From: Fuerstiella sp.
Lineage (GTDB): Bacteria; Planctomycetota; Planctomycetia; Planctomycetales; Planctomycetaceae
Length of the DNA stretch: 64,000 bases
Direction of reading: 5' to 3'
Assembly (NCBI GenBank): GCA_022843805.1
Contig: JALHMY010000040.1
Span: forward strand, 1-64,000
The first letter of the stretch is position 1, and every line of letters begins with the position of its first letter. A program made the translations under genes and the position numbers. Shown here piece by piece: positions 56,234 to 64,000 of this stretch. The notes below the pieces were generated by a model that saw only the letters and a list, made by a program, of their open reading frames with translations, was not told the origin of the DNA and did not search any database.

Positions 56234-58297
56234 ATGAAAACACGATTTACGAGCACTTTTGTAGCTCTGCTCTGTCTAATAACGCTTGTTGACTTTACCG
56301 GAACAGCATTTGGCCGCGGTGGTCGTGGTGGCGGTGGTGGATTCGGAGGGGGAGGTGGAGGCGGAGGTCGAGTTGGCGGTGGCGGTGGGGGAGGATTTGG
56401 CGGCGGTGGCGGTGGCGGTCGAGTTGGCGGTGGCGGAGGCGGAGGCGGAGGTTTTTCGGGCGGAGGAGGCGGTGGAACATCTCGACCGTCCGGTGGATTT
56501 TCCGGAGGAGCCCGACCATCAGTCGGCAGTTCGCCCTCCTTTAATCGCCCCAGTGGCGGCTCTGCCAGGCCATCGATGCCTGAGTCTCGACCATCCACTC
56601 GCCCCGGCATCAATGCCGGAGGTGGATCGCGGCCGTCAATTCAGCCCGGCAACCTGCCAAATGCGGGTGGTGGATCCGGGATTGCTTCGCGACCGTCAAC
56701 GTTGCCGGCAAATAGGCCGGGAACGGGCATTGGGTCGGGCGCAGGCCTGGGATCACGACCTTCAACGCTTCCCGGAACCCGGCCCGGAACGGGACCGGGA
56801 AATGGAATCACATCCCGGCCGTCCACTCTGCCCGGTACCCGACCTGGCGGGGGGAATGCGATCGGTTCCCGGCCATCAACACTTCCCGGAACAGGTGTTG
56901 CTGTCGGCGCGGGAATTGGTGCAGGCATTGCGAATCGGCCAGGGAACACACTCCCCGGACTTGGTGGCAGTGGGGCTGGAGCACGGCTTCCGAACCAGGG
57001 CGCCGGCATACAGGATCGAATGGCGAATCGTCCCCAGACTCTGGAAGATCGAAGGACAAATCTGAGCGATCGCATGACTGGCGGGCGTGAGGACTGGCAG
57101 GACCATCGTGGCGATATGCAGAATGATCGTCAGGACTGGCATGACAATAATCGAGAAGACTGGCAGGACTTCGCCAATGAACATCATGAACATCATGGTG
57201 ACTGGTACAACGACTGCTGGCACGGTGACTGGGATCCAGGTGACGGCTGGAACGCTATGTGGGACAACTACCCCGTTGCGGCCGCATTTGGAGTCACTCG
57301 ATGGGGCGTCAACCGACTGGCTTATGGGTTCGGATACTGGGGCTATTCAAATCCGTACGTCACATCGGGAGCCAGTTACAATTATTCGGAACCACTGGTG
57401 GTCTATTCCGACAATAGTTCCTCGGTAACGGTCAACAATACCACGGAGACTGTTCAGGCTCCTGCAGACGCTTCAGCCAGCTCTCCCCCTCAGCCAGGCG
57501 ACGAGGGAATGACGGCATTTGAGGAAGCTCGGACCGCGTTTTATTCTGGTGACTATGAAAAGTCACTCACACTGCTTGATACCACGCTCAAAACGATGCC
57601 TCGTGATACTGTTGTTCATGAATTTCGCAGTCTTGTGCTGTTTGCCCTGAAAAAATATCCGGAATCCGCCGCGGCAATCTACGCGGTGCTTTCCGCAGGA
57701 CCAGGCTGGGACTGGACGACAATGAGCGGCCTTTATCCAGCCGTTGATGTTTACACACAGCAGCTGCGGCAGCTGGAAGACTTCACATCGGTGAACCCAC
57801 AATCTGCGGATGGACACTTTCTGCTGGGCTACCATTACCTGACGATGGGACATCGGGAATCAGCCGGAAAAGCCTTTACTCGGGCTCTTGAATTGCTGCC
57901 CGGTGACAAGCTACTGACTCAGCTTGCTGAAATGACGGCACCGGCAGGCGCTAAACCAAAGCAAGCTCCACCAGCACCTCCGGCAGCAGGCGACGCACCC
58001 GCGAAGGATTCATTAACTGTGGAAAAACTGACCGGGAAATGGAAAGCGTCATCCGCCGATGCCCAGTTCGAACTGCAGCTGAATGCTGATGGTGCGTTTG
58101 TCTGGACTTACACCAGAGGCTCGAAGAGCGAATCGGTCCGGGGCGCATTTGCCGTTGATCAGAACAATCTGGCGATGGAGCCCGACGCAGGCGGCACCAT
58201 GCTGTCAGAAATTACGATGACAGATCCGTCCACATTTCAGTTTAAGATGATTGGCGGAGATGAGGGTGATCAGGGCCTGAAATTCACCAAAATTTGA
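56234..58297 (+). CDS. secreted Gly-rich / RPSTLPG-repeat protein with TPR and C-terminal beta domain
   Basis: 687 residues. Signal peptide MKTRFTSTFVALLCLITLVD. Then a Gly-rich run (GGGGG with Arg/Val/Phe spacers, residues about 30-90), then about five repeats of SRPSTLPGTRPGTG, then a Trp/His/Asp-rich patch (NREDWQDFANEHHEHHGDW, YNDCWHGDWDPGDGWN). TPR-like helices occupy about 420-565 (YSGDYEKSLTLLDTTLKTMP, HYLTMGHRESAGKAFTRALE). The last ~95 residues (LTGKWKASSADAQFELQLN) are a lipocalin-like beta domain. ATG at 56234 follows the upstream gene without overlap. Possibly a surface scaffold; function unknown. Confidence 0.75.
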   Translation: MKTRFTSTFVALLCLITLVDFTGTAFGRGGRGGGGGFGGGGGGGGRVGGGGGGGFGGGGGGGRVGGGGGGGGGFSGGGGGGTSRPSGGFSGGARPSVGSSPSFNRPSGGSARPSMPESRPSTRPGINAGGGSRPSIQPGNLPNAGGGSGIASRPSTLPANRPGTGIGSGAGLGSRPSTLPGTRPGTGPGNGITSRPSTLPGTRPGGGNAIGSRPSTLPGTGVAVGAGIGAGIANRPGNTLPGLGGSGAGARLPNQGAGIQDRMANRPQTLEDRRTNLSDRMTGGREDWQDHRGDMQNDRQDWHDNNREDWQDFANEHHEHHGDWYNDCWHGDWDPGDGWNAMWDNYPVAAAFGVTRWGVNRLAYGFGYWGYSNPYVTSGASYNYSEPLVVYSDNSSSVTVNNTTETVQAPADASASSPPQPGDEGMTAFEEARTAFYSGDYEKSLTLLDTTLKTMPRDTVVHEFRSLVLFALKKYPESAAAIYAVLSAGPGWDWTTMSGLYPAVDVYTQQLRQLEDFTSVNPQSADGHFLLGYHYLTMGHRESAGKAFTRALELLPGDKLLTQLAEMTAPAGAKPKQAPPAPPAAGDAPAKDSLTVEKLTGKWKASSADAQFELQLNADGAFVWTYTRGSKSESVRGAFAVDQNNLAMEPDAGGTMLSEITMTDPSTFQFKMIGGDEGDQGLKFTKI

Positions 58298-58688
58298 AAC
58301 CTGTCAGCGTATCGGGACGCGTTCCGTGGATTCGCATTACGAAATCCACGGAACGCCGTTGCCGGAAAGAAATGCGAACATAACTCTGCCGAAACTCGTG
58401 ATCCTCAACGCAATATTCCTGCGGGCACAACGGCCGTTTTTTTCCGGTACCCGCTGCCTCTTCTGTATGGTGGTTCGGTTTCGCGTGCGGTGTCGAGTTT
58501 ACGCGCGGTACAGCGACAGGGTTGACAAAGCCACTGAAATTCGCGCTCATCCTCAGTGCAGTTACGCTTTCGACTCGCAAGAATACGAATTGCACTGAAC
58601 ATGGAACCAGTCAGACTTCTGACCATTCTGCCGAAACCGGCGATGGTCAGCTCTGAGCAATACCTGGATGAGGGAATCTGATTAAACG
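58298..58688. other. intergenic with hairpin
   Basis: CGTTCCGTGGATT (58320-58332) and AATCCACGGAACG (58343-58355) form a 13-bp stem after the Gly-rich gene. It has no T-run. No gene was recognised in the remaining ~330 bp. Confidence 0.5.
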
Positions 58689-59726
58689 ATGAGCAGCAGG
58701 ATTCACAATGTTGATGGGATCAACCTGCGTCTGGCAACGCCGGACGTAAGCCAGGGCGAATGGATTGGTCAGGGCGAAGTTCTGAAGCAGCTTCTGGCCT
58801 GCTGGCTGGTTGTTGATGCTAAGGACCTTCCACTCACACCCCGCCTGGTTGGTACTCCGGGAATCGGAAAAACAACACTCGCGATTTCCGGTGCGCGTCA
58901 GCGGGGCCAGGAACTTTATATATATCAGTGCACCGCTGACACTCGACCAGAAGACCTTCTGGTAACTCCGGTGCTGGCGGAGAGTGGAAAGATTGCCTAT
59001 CACGCTTCACCTCTGGTGACTGCGATGATCCGGGGAGGTGTCTGTATTTTGGACGAAGGCAACAGGATGAACGAAAAGTCCTGGGCCAGTCTTGCTCCAC
59101 TGCTGGATTATCGCCGCTACGTGGAATCCATTGTCGCAGGTGTGACCATTCATGCTCACCCGGACTTCCGTTGTGCTGTGACGATGAATGATGATGAATC
59201 AACATTTGAAATTCCCGACTATATTCTGAGCCGCCTGCAGCCGACTCTGAGTCTGGGCCATCCTTCTCGCGAAGATGAATTGTCAATCCTGAAATACCAT
59301 CTGCCCTTTGCTGACCAGCAAATGCTGAATTTGACGGTCGAGTTTTTGCAGCAGGCTCATTCGCTGAACCTGGATTTCTCAACTCGTGATGGCATCAATA
59401 TTCTGCGGTTTGCTTTAAAACGTATCGCACAGGACCCGGATCATCCAATTGCCCGGGATGATGCATGGCGTGAATCACTGCAAAGATGTCTGGGTGAAGA
59501 TGCGGCTGACCTGGAGTCGCTCGCTCAGAAGCGAAACACTTCTCTGGGCGGAAATGCAGTTCCCATGGGCCTTGGAGATTTCTTCTTCTCCCCTGGCGAC
59601 CCGCTGCATCCTGATATGGGATTCGATGACGATGAGTTTGACGACGACGATCTCGACGAATTCGACGATGAGACGGAATTTGAGAATCCCGGCGATCCCG
59701 ATGATCCTGATCGGACCCCGTTCTAA
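58689..59726 (+). CDS. MoxR/CbbQ-type AAA ATPase with acidic C-terminal tail
   Basis: 345 residues. Walker A is GTPGIGKT (55-62) and Walker [13 protein letters not shown] (D122, E123). Sensor 1 is CAVTMNDDE and the arginine-finger region [18 protein letters not shown]. MoxR-type ATPases usually act with a von Willebrand factor A partner encoded beside them; here none is next to it. The last 40 residues are acidic ([19 protein letters not shown]), ending [10 protein letters not shown]. The stop codon TAA at 59724-59726 coincides with the end of a repeat-element remnant. Function: likely a metal or complex insertion chaperone (inference). Confidence 0.82.
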   Translation: MSSRIHNVDGINLRLATPDVSQGEWIGQGEVLKQLLACWLVVDAKDLPLTPRLVGTPGIGKTTLAISGARQRGQELYIYQCTADTRPEDLLVTPVLAESGKIAYHASPLVTAMIRGGVCILDEGNRMNEKSWASLAPLLDYRRYVESIVAGVTIHAHPDFRCAVTMNDDESTFEIPDYILSRLQPTLSLGHPSREDELSILKYHLPFADQQMLNLTVEFLQQAHSLNLDFSTRDGINILRFALKRIAQDPDHPIARDDAWRESLQRCLGEDAADLESLAQKRNTSLGGNAVPMGLGDFFFSPGDPLHPDMGFDDDEFDDDDLDEFDDETEFENPGDPDDPDRTPF

Positions 59727-59887
59727 GAACCTCTGAAAAACCTCCGTGGCAGCATTGTATCGAGTGTGGTCGAGCTGCAGAGAAGAACGACGAGACGACG
59801 AATGGCGAATATCGTCAAGCAGAAATCACGCAGCAAATCGACCAGTGTCGACGCAACCCTGCGGACGGTTATGGGAGCAGCAGGCAG
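59724..59887. repeat. truncated remnant of the MITE-like element
   Basis: TAAGAACCTCTGAAAAACCT, then CCGTGGCAGCATTGTATCGA and GTGTGGTCGAGCTGCAGAGA, follow the left half of the element at 49073-49335 over about 140 bp with scattered differences. The right half and right inverted repeat are absent. It abuts the ATPase stop codon. Confidence 0.6.
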
Positions 59888-61324
59888 TTAAGTGAGCAGA
59901 CTGCTCAACACGCTGGCTTCCTCAACCCCGGTCAGGCGGGAATCAAGTCCCTGGAATTTAACCGTAAATCGGCTGTGATCGATGCCCATCAGATGCAGCA
60001 GCGTCGCATGAACATCGTGCACAGACACTCGGTTTTCCACTGCCCGATAACCGAATTCATCGGTTGCCCCGTAACTGAATCCCGGCTTGAATCCTCCTCC
60101 GGCGAACCACATTGTGAAGCCGGCCAGATGATGGTCGCGGCCGTTACCCTGAGCCATGGGAGTGCGTCCGAATTCTGAACCAAATACAATGATCGTATCC
60201 TGCAGCATACCTCGCTGCTTCAGATCAGTAATCAGCGCCGCGATGCCCTGATCAACTTCGGCTGCCGAGCCGGCTGAGTGTTCTTTTACTGCGCCGTGAT
60301 GATCCCAGTCCCGATGGTACAGTTGAATGAATCGCACACCGCGTTCTGCCAGCCGCCGCGCCAGCAGGCAATTGGATCCGAACGACCCATCTCCCCCTTT
60401 TGTTCCGTATAAGTCAAAGACATGATCTGGCTCATCGCTGACGTCCATCAGATCGGGAACACTGGACTGCATCCGAAACGCTAGTTCGTACTGACTGATA
60501 CGAGTCGCAATTTCCGGGTCATCAAACCGCGATCCGGCCAGACCATTCAGCGACTGTACAGCATTCACAACATCGCGCTGCCGTTTTGATGTCACTCCCT
60601 TTGGATTTCCAACGTAGAGCACCGGATCACCGGTACCTCGAAATTCAACCCCCTGAAATTGCCCGGGAAGGAATCCGGAATGCCATTGTCTGGCAGCGAT
60701 GGGCTGTTTCTGCCCAAACTTACCCGTAGAAACCATAACCACAAAACCAGGCAGACTTTGTGACTCTGTTCCCAAACCGTAAAGCAGCCACGAACCCATT
60801 GCCGGTCGGCCGGCAATCATCGTGCCTGTGTTCATAAAGGTGTGGGCCGGGTCATGGTTGATCGCATCGGTATGCAGGGATCGAACAATACACAGATCGT
60901 CAGCACATTTTTCCGCAAGATGCGGCCAGATTTCTGCAATAGACTGGCCTGACTGACCCCACTGACGGAACGCATGCTGCGGGGCGAAGCATTTCAGTGA
61001 CTGGCCCTGAAGCTGAGCAATCTGCTGACCTTTGGTTATCGACTCCGGCATGGGCTGTCCATGTAACTCGGCCAGTTTCGGTTTATTGTCAAAGGTATCG
61101 ATATGCGTCATTCCGCCAGCCATATACAGCCAGATAATGCGCTTTGCTCGAGGCACGATGTGTGGCGGATTGAGGATTCCCTTCCATTCCGGCATTCTGG
61201 CGGCTGATGATTCCTCACCCGCAGCCCTGTTTGTCAGCATGGAAGACAGCGCCAGCGATCCAATGCTGACTCCGGAATTCAGAAGGAAGGCTCGTCTCGC
61301 AATATTCTCAGGCAGTCCGTACAT
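59888..61324 (-). CDS. DUF1501 protein with twin-arginine-like signal
   Basis: About 478 residues. Start MYGLPENIARRAFLLNSGVS has an RR motif followed by a hydrophobic stretch, consistent with Tat export. The DUF1501 body: RAKRIIWLYMAGGMTHIDTF, PLALEPIF-like core replaced by MPESITKGQQIAQLQGQ, IVFGSEFGRTPMAQGNGRDH and GGGFKPGFSYGATDEFGYRA. ATG at 61324 is chosen because it follows the upstream gene by 41 bp; a longer frame would overlap that gene. Partner of the DUF1549/DUF1553 protein encoded just upstream. Reaction unknown. Confidence 0.9.
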   Translation of the reverse strand: MYGLPENIARRAFLLNSGVSIGSLALSSMLTNRAAGEESSAARMPEWKGILNPPHIVPRAKRIIWLYMAGGMTHIDTFDNKPKLAELHGQPMPESITKGQQIAQLQGQSLKCFAPQHAFRQWGQSGQSIAEIWPHLAEKCADDLCIVRSLHTDAINHDPAHTFMNTGTMIAGRPAMGSWLLYGLGTESQSLPGFVVMVSTGKFGQKQPIAARQWHSGFLPGQFQGVEFRGTGDPVLYVGNPKGVTSKRQRDVVNAVQSLNGLAGSRFDDPEIATRISQYELAFRMQSSVPDLMDVSDEPDHVFDLYGTKGGDGSFGSNCLLARRLAERGVRFIQLYHRDWDHHGAVKEHSAGSAAEVDQGIAALITDLKQRGMLQDTIIVFGSEFGRTPMAQGNGRDHHLAGFTMWFAGGGFKPGFSYGATDEFGYRAVENRVSVHDVHATLLHLMGIDHSRFTVKFQGLDSRLTGVEEASVLSSLLT

Positions 61325-61365
61325 CACAGCACTCTTTTCCGGAAGGATGTTCTTTGCTGATAAAA

Positions 61366-64000
61366 TCAGTTTCGTGTAATCGATTCGTGAAGGTTCAAAA
61401 TCGTTCGCGAGACACTCGTCCATGCTGCCAGTTCGGGAACAGACATACTGGCGGAAACTGGTCGACCGCCAACGCTCAGCAATTCCCTGGCCGCTTCCGG
61501 ATCCATCAGGTACTCGGCCTGATGCGCCTCAAGCAGTGACTGCAGCACACTTCGCTCCTGCTCATCAATGGATCGTGAAAGTGCTCGACGAAAAGCATAG
61601 TCAAGTCGCGAATCAACCGTCTCGCCACCTTCAGACAGAATGAGTTCAGCAAAGGCACGGGCAGCTTCGACGTAACTTGGGTCATTCAGAAGCACCAGTG
61701 ACTGCAGAGGAGTATTTGAACGAGCCCGATCAGCCGTACATTCTTCCCGACTCGGTGCGTCAAACGCCAGCAGCGCCGGATGAAGATATTGCCGTTGCCA
61801 GTGAATATAGAGTCCGCGACGATACAGATCATCGCCGGTACCGTTCTGCCATTCCCTTGTCGGAAAATTCAGATAGGCCCAGTATCCGGGTGGCTGATAC
61901 GGATGACTGCTGCGGCCACCGATGGTTTTGACAAGTAGTCCGCTGACAGCCAGAGCATTATCGCGAACAAACTCAGCCTCAAGTCGAAAACGGCCCTGCC
62001 TCGCCAGCCAGCGATTGTCGGGATCTGATTCTCTCAGGTCAGGCTCAGCCACTGATGACTGCCGATACGTACGGCTCATCACAATCGCCTTTAGAATCTC
62101 CCGAATGTTCCAGCCATTGTGAGCAAATCGATGAGCCAGAAGATCCAGGAGCTCCGGATGAGTGGGCCATTCACCCTGAGCACCCAGGTCATCGAGCTTT
62201 CGAGACAATCCCATTCCAAAGCAAATCTTCCACAGGCGATTGACAAACACTCGAGCAGTCAGCGGATTCTCCGGAGACATAATCCATCGAGCCAGATCGA
62301 GCCGAGTCAGCCGCTGATCGTCGGACTGCTGAACAACCGACGAAGAATTCCCTGAATTCTGAACCGACAACGACGCTGGGAAGCCCGGCGTCACCACTTC
62401 GCCACTGTCGTCCATCCAGTTTCCTCGAGGCAAAATGCGAACCATTCGAGGAGCGACCGCCTCTGTAATCAATGTCGTGGGAATTTTTGCATCAAGGTCC
62501 ATTCGAGCTTTTTCCAGATCTGCCAGTTGTGCTCGGACAGTCTCCAGACCGGGGGCCACTGATCGATACCACGCGGCCAGTTCACTGCTCTGGGCTTCTG
62601 TTCGCTGGTCTGCCGGCAAGTTGATGATTGCAGCCAGCTGAGCAGGCAGTGAATCCGATGCATGCACCGGACGATCAGACGTGGAAACGGAGATACGAAA
62701 TCGGCCCAGAGTGTGTCTGGGATTATCAAGGTTCTGCCACAGAGAAACCGAAAGAGTCTGACCTTCACCCAGCGTAAGATTCGTTTTCATTTCAAATACG
62801 GCAACGTGCGCCTGTCCAACTTTTTCCATAACAGCCCAGCCCCATGTACGGCCTTTGACGTCGCCGTCGATTGCAGCCGCTGCGGCCCACTTTCCATAAG
62901 GATTCTGTTCCGCCGCACCAGTCTGTTCATAAGTGGCCGAGGCGTTCTGAAGCGGAACCGGCTGCTCTGTACCGTCGGACGATTTCACCGACACCACAAG
63001 TTCGCTCAGGACAAAGTTTCCGTTTCCTGCCCTGCCAGGCCCCTTTGAAGGAAGCGAATCATCCGGCAGCGCTTCCACTCGAATGGCAGTCACATTCGGA
63101 GGACAGGCTGAGACATTCAGAACGACTGTGTCATTGTCAGGGTTGGTACCGCTCGCAAGAACGGACTGGTCCTCCAGAAGTTTAAGCGTCGCTCCTCCTG
63201 CAGAAGTAACCTCGACCGGATTCAGCGCATACCACTTGGGCAGAGACTTTTCCCATTCTGCCTGGGCCGCAGCGATCTCCGGAGTTGTGGTGCCGAGCAC
63301 CTTTTTCACATCATCGATTTTCCGATCGAGCTCAGCAAGTTGCGCCGACTGAGCTGCACCGGGCACCTTGATCGATGGCCCCCAGCTGCCGTCAGCATGT
63401 GCGCCTGAATACAGTCCGCGTTCCCTGATATCTGCAAAAAATGCTTCGAACCGATAGAAGTCACGAGTTGTGAGAGGATCAAATTTGTGATCATGGCACT
63501 CCGCACATCCCAGCGTAATCCCCAGCCATGTGCCGGTGGCATTCCGCACTCGTTCGGCAATGTATTTCGCAAGGTATTCCTTATCCTGAACACCTCCCTC
63601 GGCGCTCATCATACCCAGCCGATTGTAGCCGGATGCGATCTTTTGCTCCTGAGTAGGCTCGGGAAGCAAATCGCCGGCGAGCTGCTCGATTGTGAACTGG
63701 TCAAACGGTTTATTTGAGTTGAATGATTCAATGACATACTGTCGAAAAGGCGAAACACTCATCTCCTGATCACCATGATATCCAACTGTGTCCGCATAAC
63801 GCACCAGATCCAGCCACCACACAGCCAGACGTTCACCGTGGTGTGGTGACTTCAGCAGTCGCTCGACAACGGTTTCATAAGCCTGATGTGACTCATCAGC
63901 AAGAAACTCAGCCACTTCTGTTTCCGTGGGAGGAAGTCCCGTTAAATCGAAACTCAGCCGTCTGATCAGAGTGATCCTGTCGGCTTCGAGGCTCAATTGC
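61366..64000 (-). CDS. DUF1549-DUF1553 protein, 5' end beyond the window
   Basis: At least 876 residues are visible, and the N-terminus lies past position 64000; the first residues seen (ITLIRRLSFDLTGLPPTETE) correspond to about residue 180 of the homologue at 36421. DUF1549 includes VWWLDLVRYADTVGYHGD and LGCAECHDHKFDP (CxxCH). A jelly-roll region (AIRVEALPDDSLPSKGPGRA, FEMKTNLTLGEGQTLSVSLW) and DUF1553 follow (RVFVNRLWKICFGMGL, DLGAQGEWPTHPELLDLLAH, RSNTPLQSLVLLNDPSYVEA). Probably it also begins with a PSCyt1 domain. It forms an operon with the DUF1501 gene. Confidence 0.92.
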   Translation of the reverse strand, partial: QLSLEADRITLIRRLSFDLTGLPPTETEVAEFLADESHQAYETVVERLLKSPHHGERLAVWWLDLVRYADTVGYHGDQEMSVSPFRQYVIESFNSNKPFDQFTIEQLAGDLLPEPTQEQKIASGYNRLGMMSAEGGVQDKEYLAKYIAERVRNATGTWLGITLGCAECHDHKFDPLTTRDFYRFEAFFADIRERGLYSGAHADGSWGPSIKVPGAAQSAQLAELDRKIDDVKKVLGTTTPEIAAAQAEWEKSLPKWYALNPVEVTSAGGATLKLLEDQSVLASGTNPDNDTVVLNVSACPPNVTAIRVEALPDDSLPSKGPGRAGNGNFVLSELVVSVKSSDGTEQPVPLQNASATYEQTGAAEQNPYGKWAAAAAIDGDVKGRTWGWAVMEKVGQAHVAVFEMKTNLTLGEGQTLSVSLWQNLDNPRHTLGRFRISVSTSDRPVHASDSLPAQLAAIINLPADQRTEAQSSELAAWYRSVAPGLETVRAQLADLEKARMDLDAKIPTTLITEAVAPRMVRILPRGNWMDDSGEVVTPGFPASLSVQNSGNSSSVVQQSDDQRLTRLDLARWIMSPENPLTARVFVNRLWKICFGMGLSRKLDDLGAQGEWPTHPELLDLLAHRFAHNGWNIREILKAIVMSRTYRQSSVAEPDLRESDPDNRWLARQGRFRLEAEFVRDNALAVSGLLVKTIGGRSSHPYQPPGYWAYLNFPTREWQNGTGDDLYRRGLYIHWQRQYLHPALLAFDAPSREECTADRARSNTPLQSLVLLNDPSYVEAARAFAELILSEGGETVDSRLDYAFRRALSRSIDEQERSVLQSLLEAHQAEYLMDPEAARELLSVGGRPVSASMSVPELAAWTSVSRTILNLHESITRN

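Overview
This window reads as chromosomal DNA of a planctomycete (Planctomycetota, probably order Planctomycetales). The evidence is the family content: three DUF1549/DUF1553 proteins with CxxCH motifs plus a fourth cut by the right edge, two DUF1501 proteins with twin-arginine starts, two DUF1559 pilin-like proteins each paired with a small lipoprotein, two ECF sigma factors of planctomycete/verrucomicrobial type, and a large Ser/Thr kinase with TPR repeats. Gene density is modest, and intergenic spaces carry many palindromic repeats. I saw no rRNA, tRNA, CRISPR array, phage or complete insertion sequence.

Layout: 1-4.1 kb holds housekeeping genes (tpx, der, nnrE) and a TPR protein. 4.1-4.7 kb is a tandemly duplicated GC-rich repeat. 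4.7-12.5 kb carries hydrolases and transporters: a sialate O-acetylesterase, a DUF485/ActP-like symporter pair whose soluble insert has a canonical EF-hand loop, a ceramidase-like protein with a LamG-type tail, and an AbgT transporter. 12.8-19.2 kb has rsfS, a YdcF-like protein, a symmetric repeat array, a tail-anchored HTH protein made mostly of DSDVxL/DSGISL repeats, and a four-ACT aspartate kinase. 19.4-25.6 kb is a minus-strand block: DUF1549/1553, then DUF1501, then an ECF sigma factor overlapping by ATGA a protein that fuses an anti-sigma-like N-terminus and a TM helix to DUF1549/DUF1553. 25.9-30 kb holds an MBL/beta-CASP hydrolase, a zinc-ribbon RDD membrane protein and a small CbiX/SirB chelatase. 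30.2-31 kb is a decayed ammonium transporter behind an intact-looking sigma-54 promoter and a strong terminator. 31.3-36 kb has a Ktr/Trk potassium system and hemX-hemA.

36.4-40.7 kb has a long PSCyt1-DUF1549-DUF1553 protein and an LRR-like protein. 41-43 kb is the first DUF1559/lipoprotein pair. 43.3-47.3 kb is a Ser/Thr kinase-TPR gene overlapping a downstream ECF sigma gene. 47.7-49.4 kb has an Rpn-family nuclease and non-autonomous repeat elements, including a MITE-like element with terminal inverted repeats. 49.4-52.6 kb has a glycoside-hydrolase-like barrel and a sialidase-like protein. 52.9-54.6 kb is the second DUF1559/lipoprotein pair with hairpins. 55-59.7 kb has an NTF2-like protein, a Gly-rich TPR protein and an orphan MoxR-type ATPase. 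The right edge is a DUF1549/DUF1553-DUF1501 operon.

The strongest candidates for something not well described are: the sigma factor whose partner is fused to a complete cytochrome-like DUF1549/DUF1553 ectodomain (a possible trans-envelope sensor); the membrane-anchored HTH repeat protein; the EF-hand symporter; and the dead amt gene that keeps a nitrogen-type promoter. All functional statements are inferred from sequence reading, without database searches.
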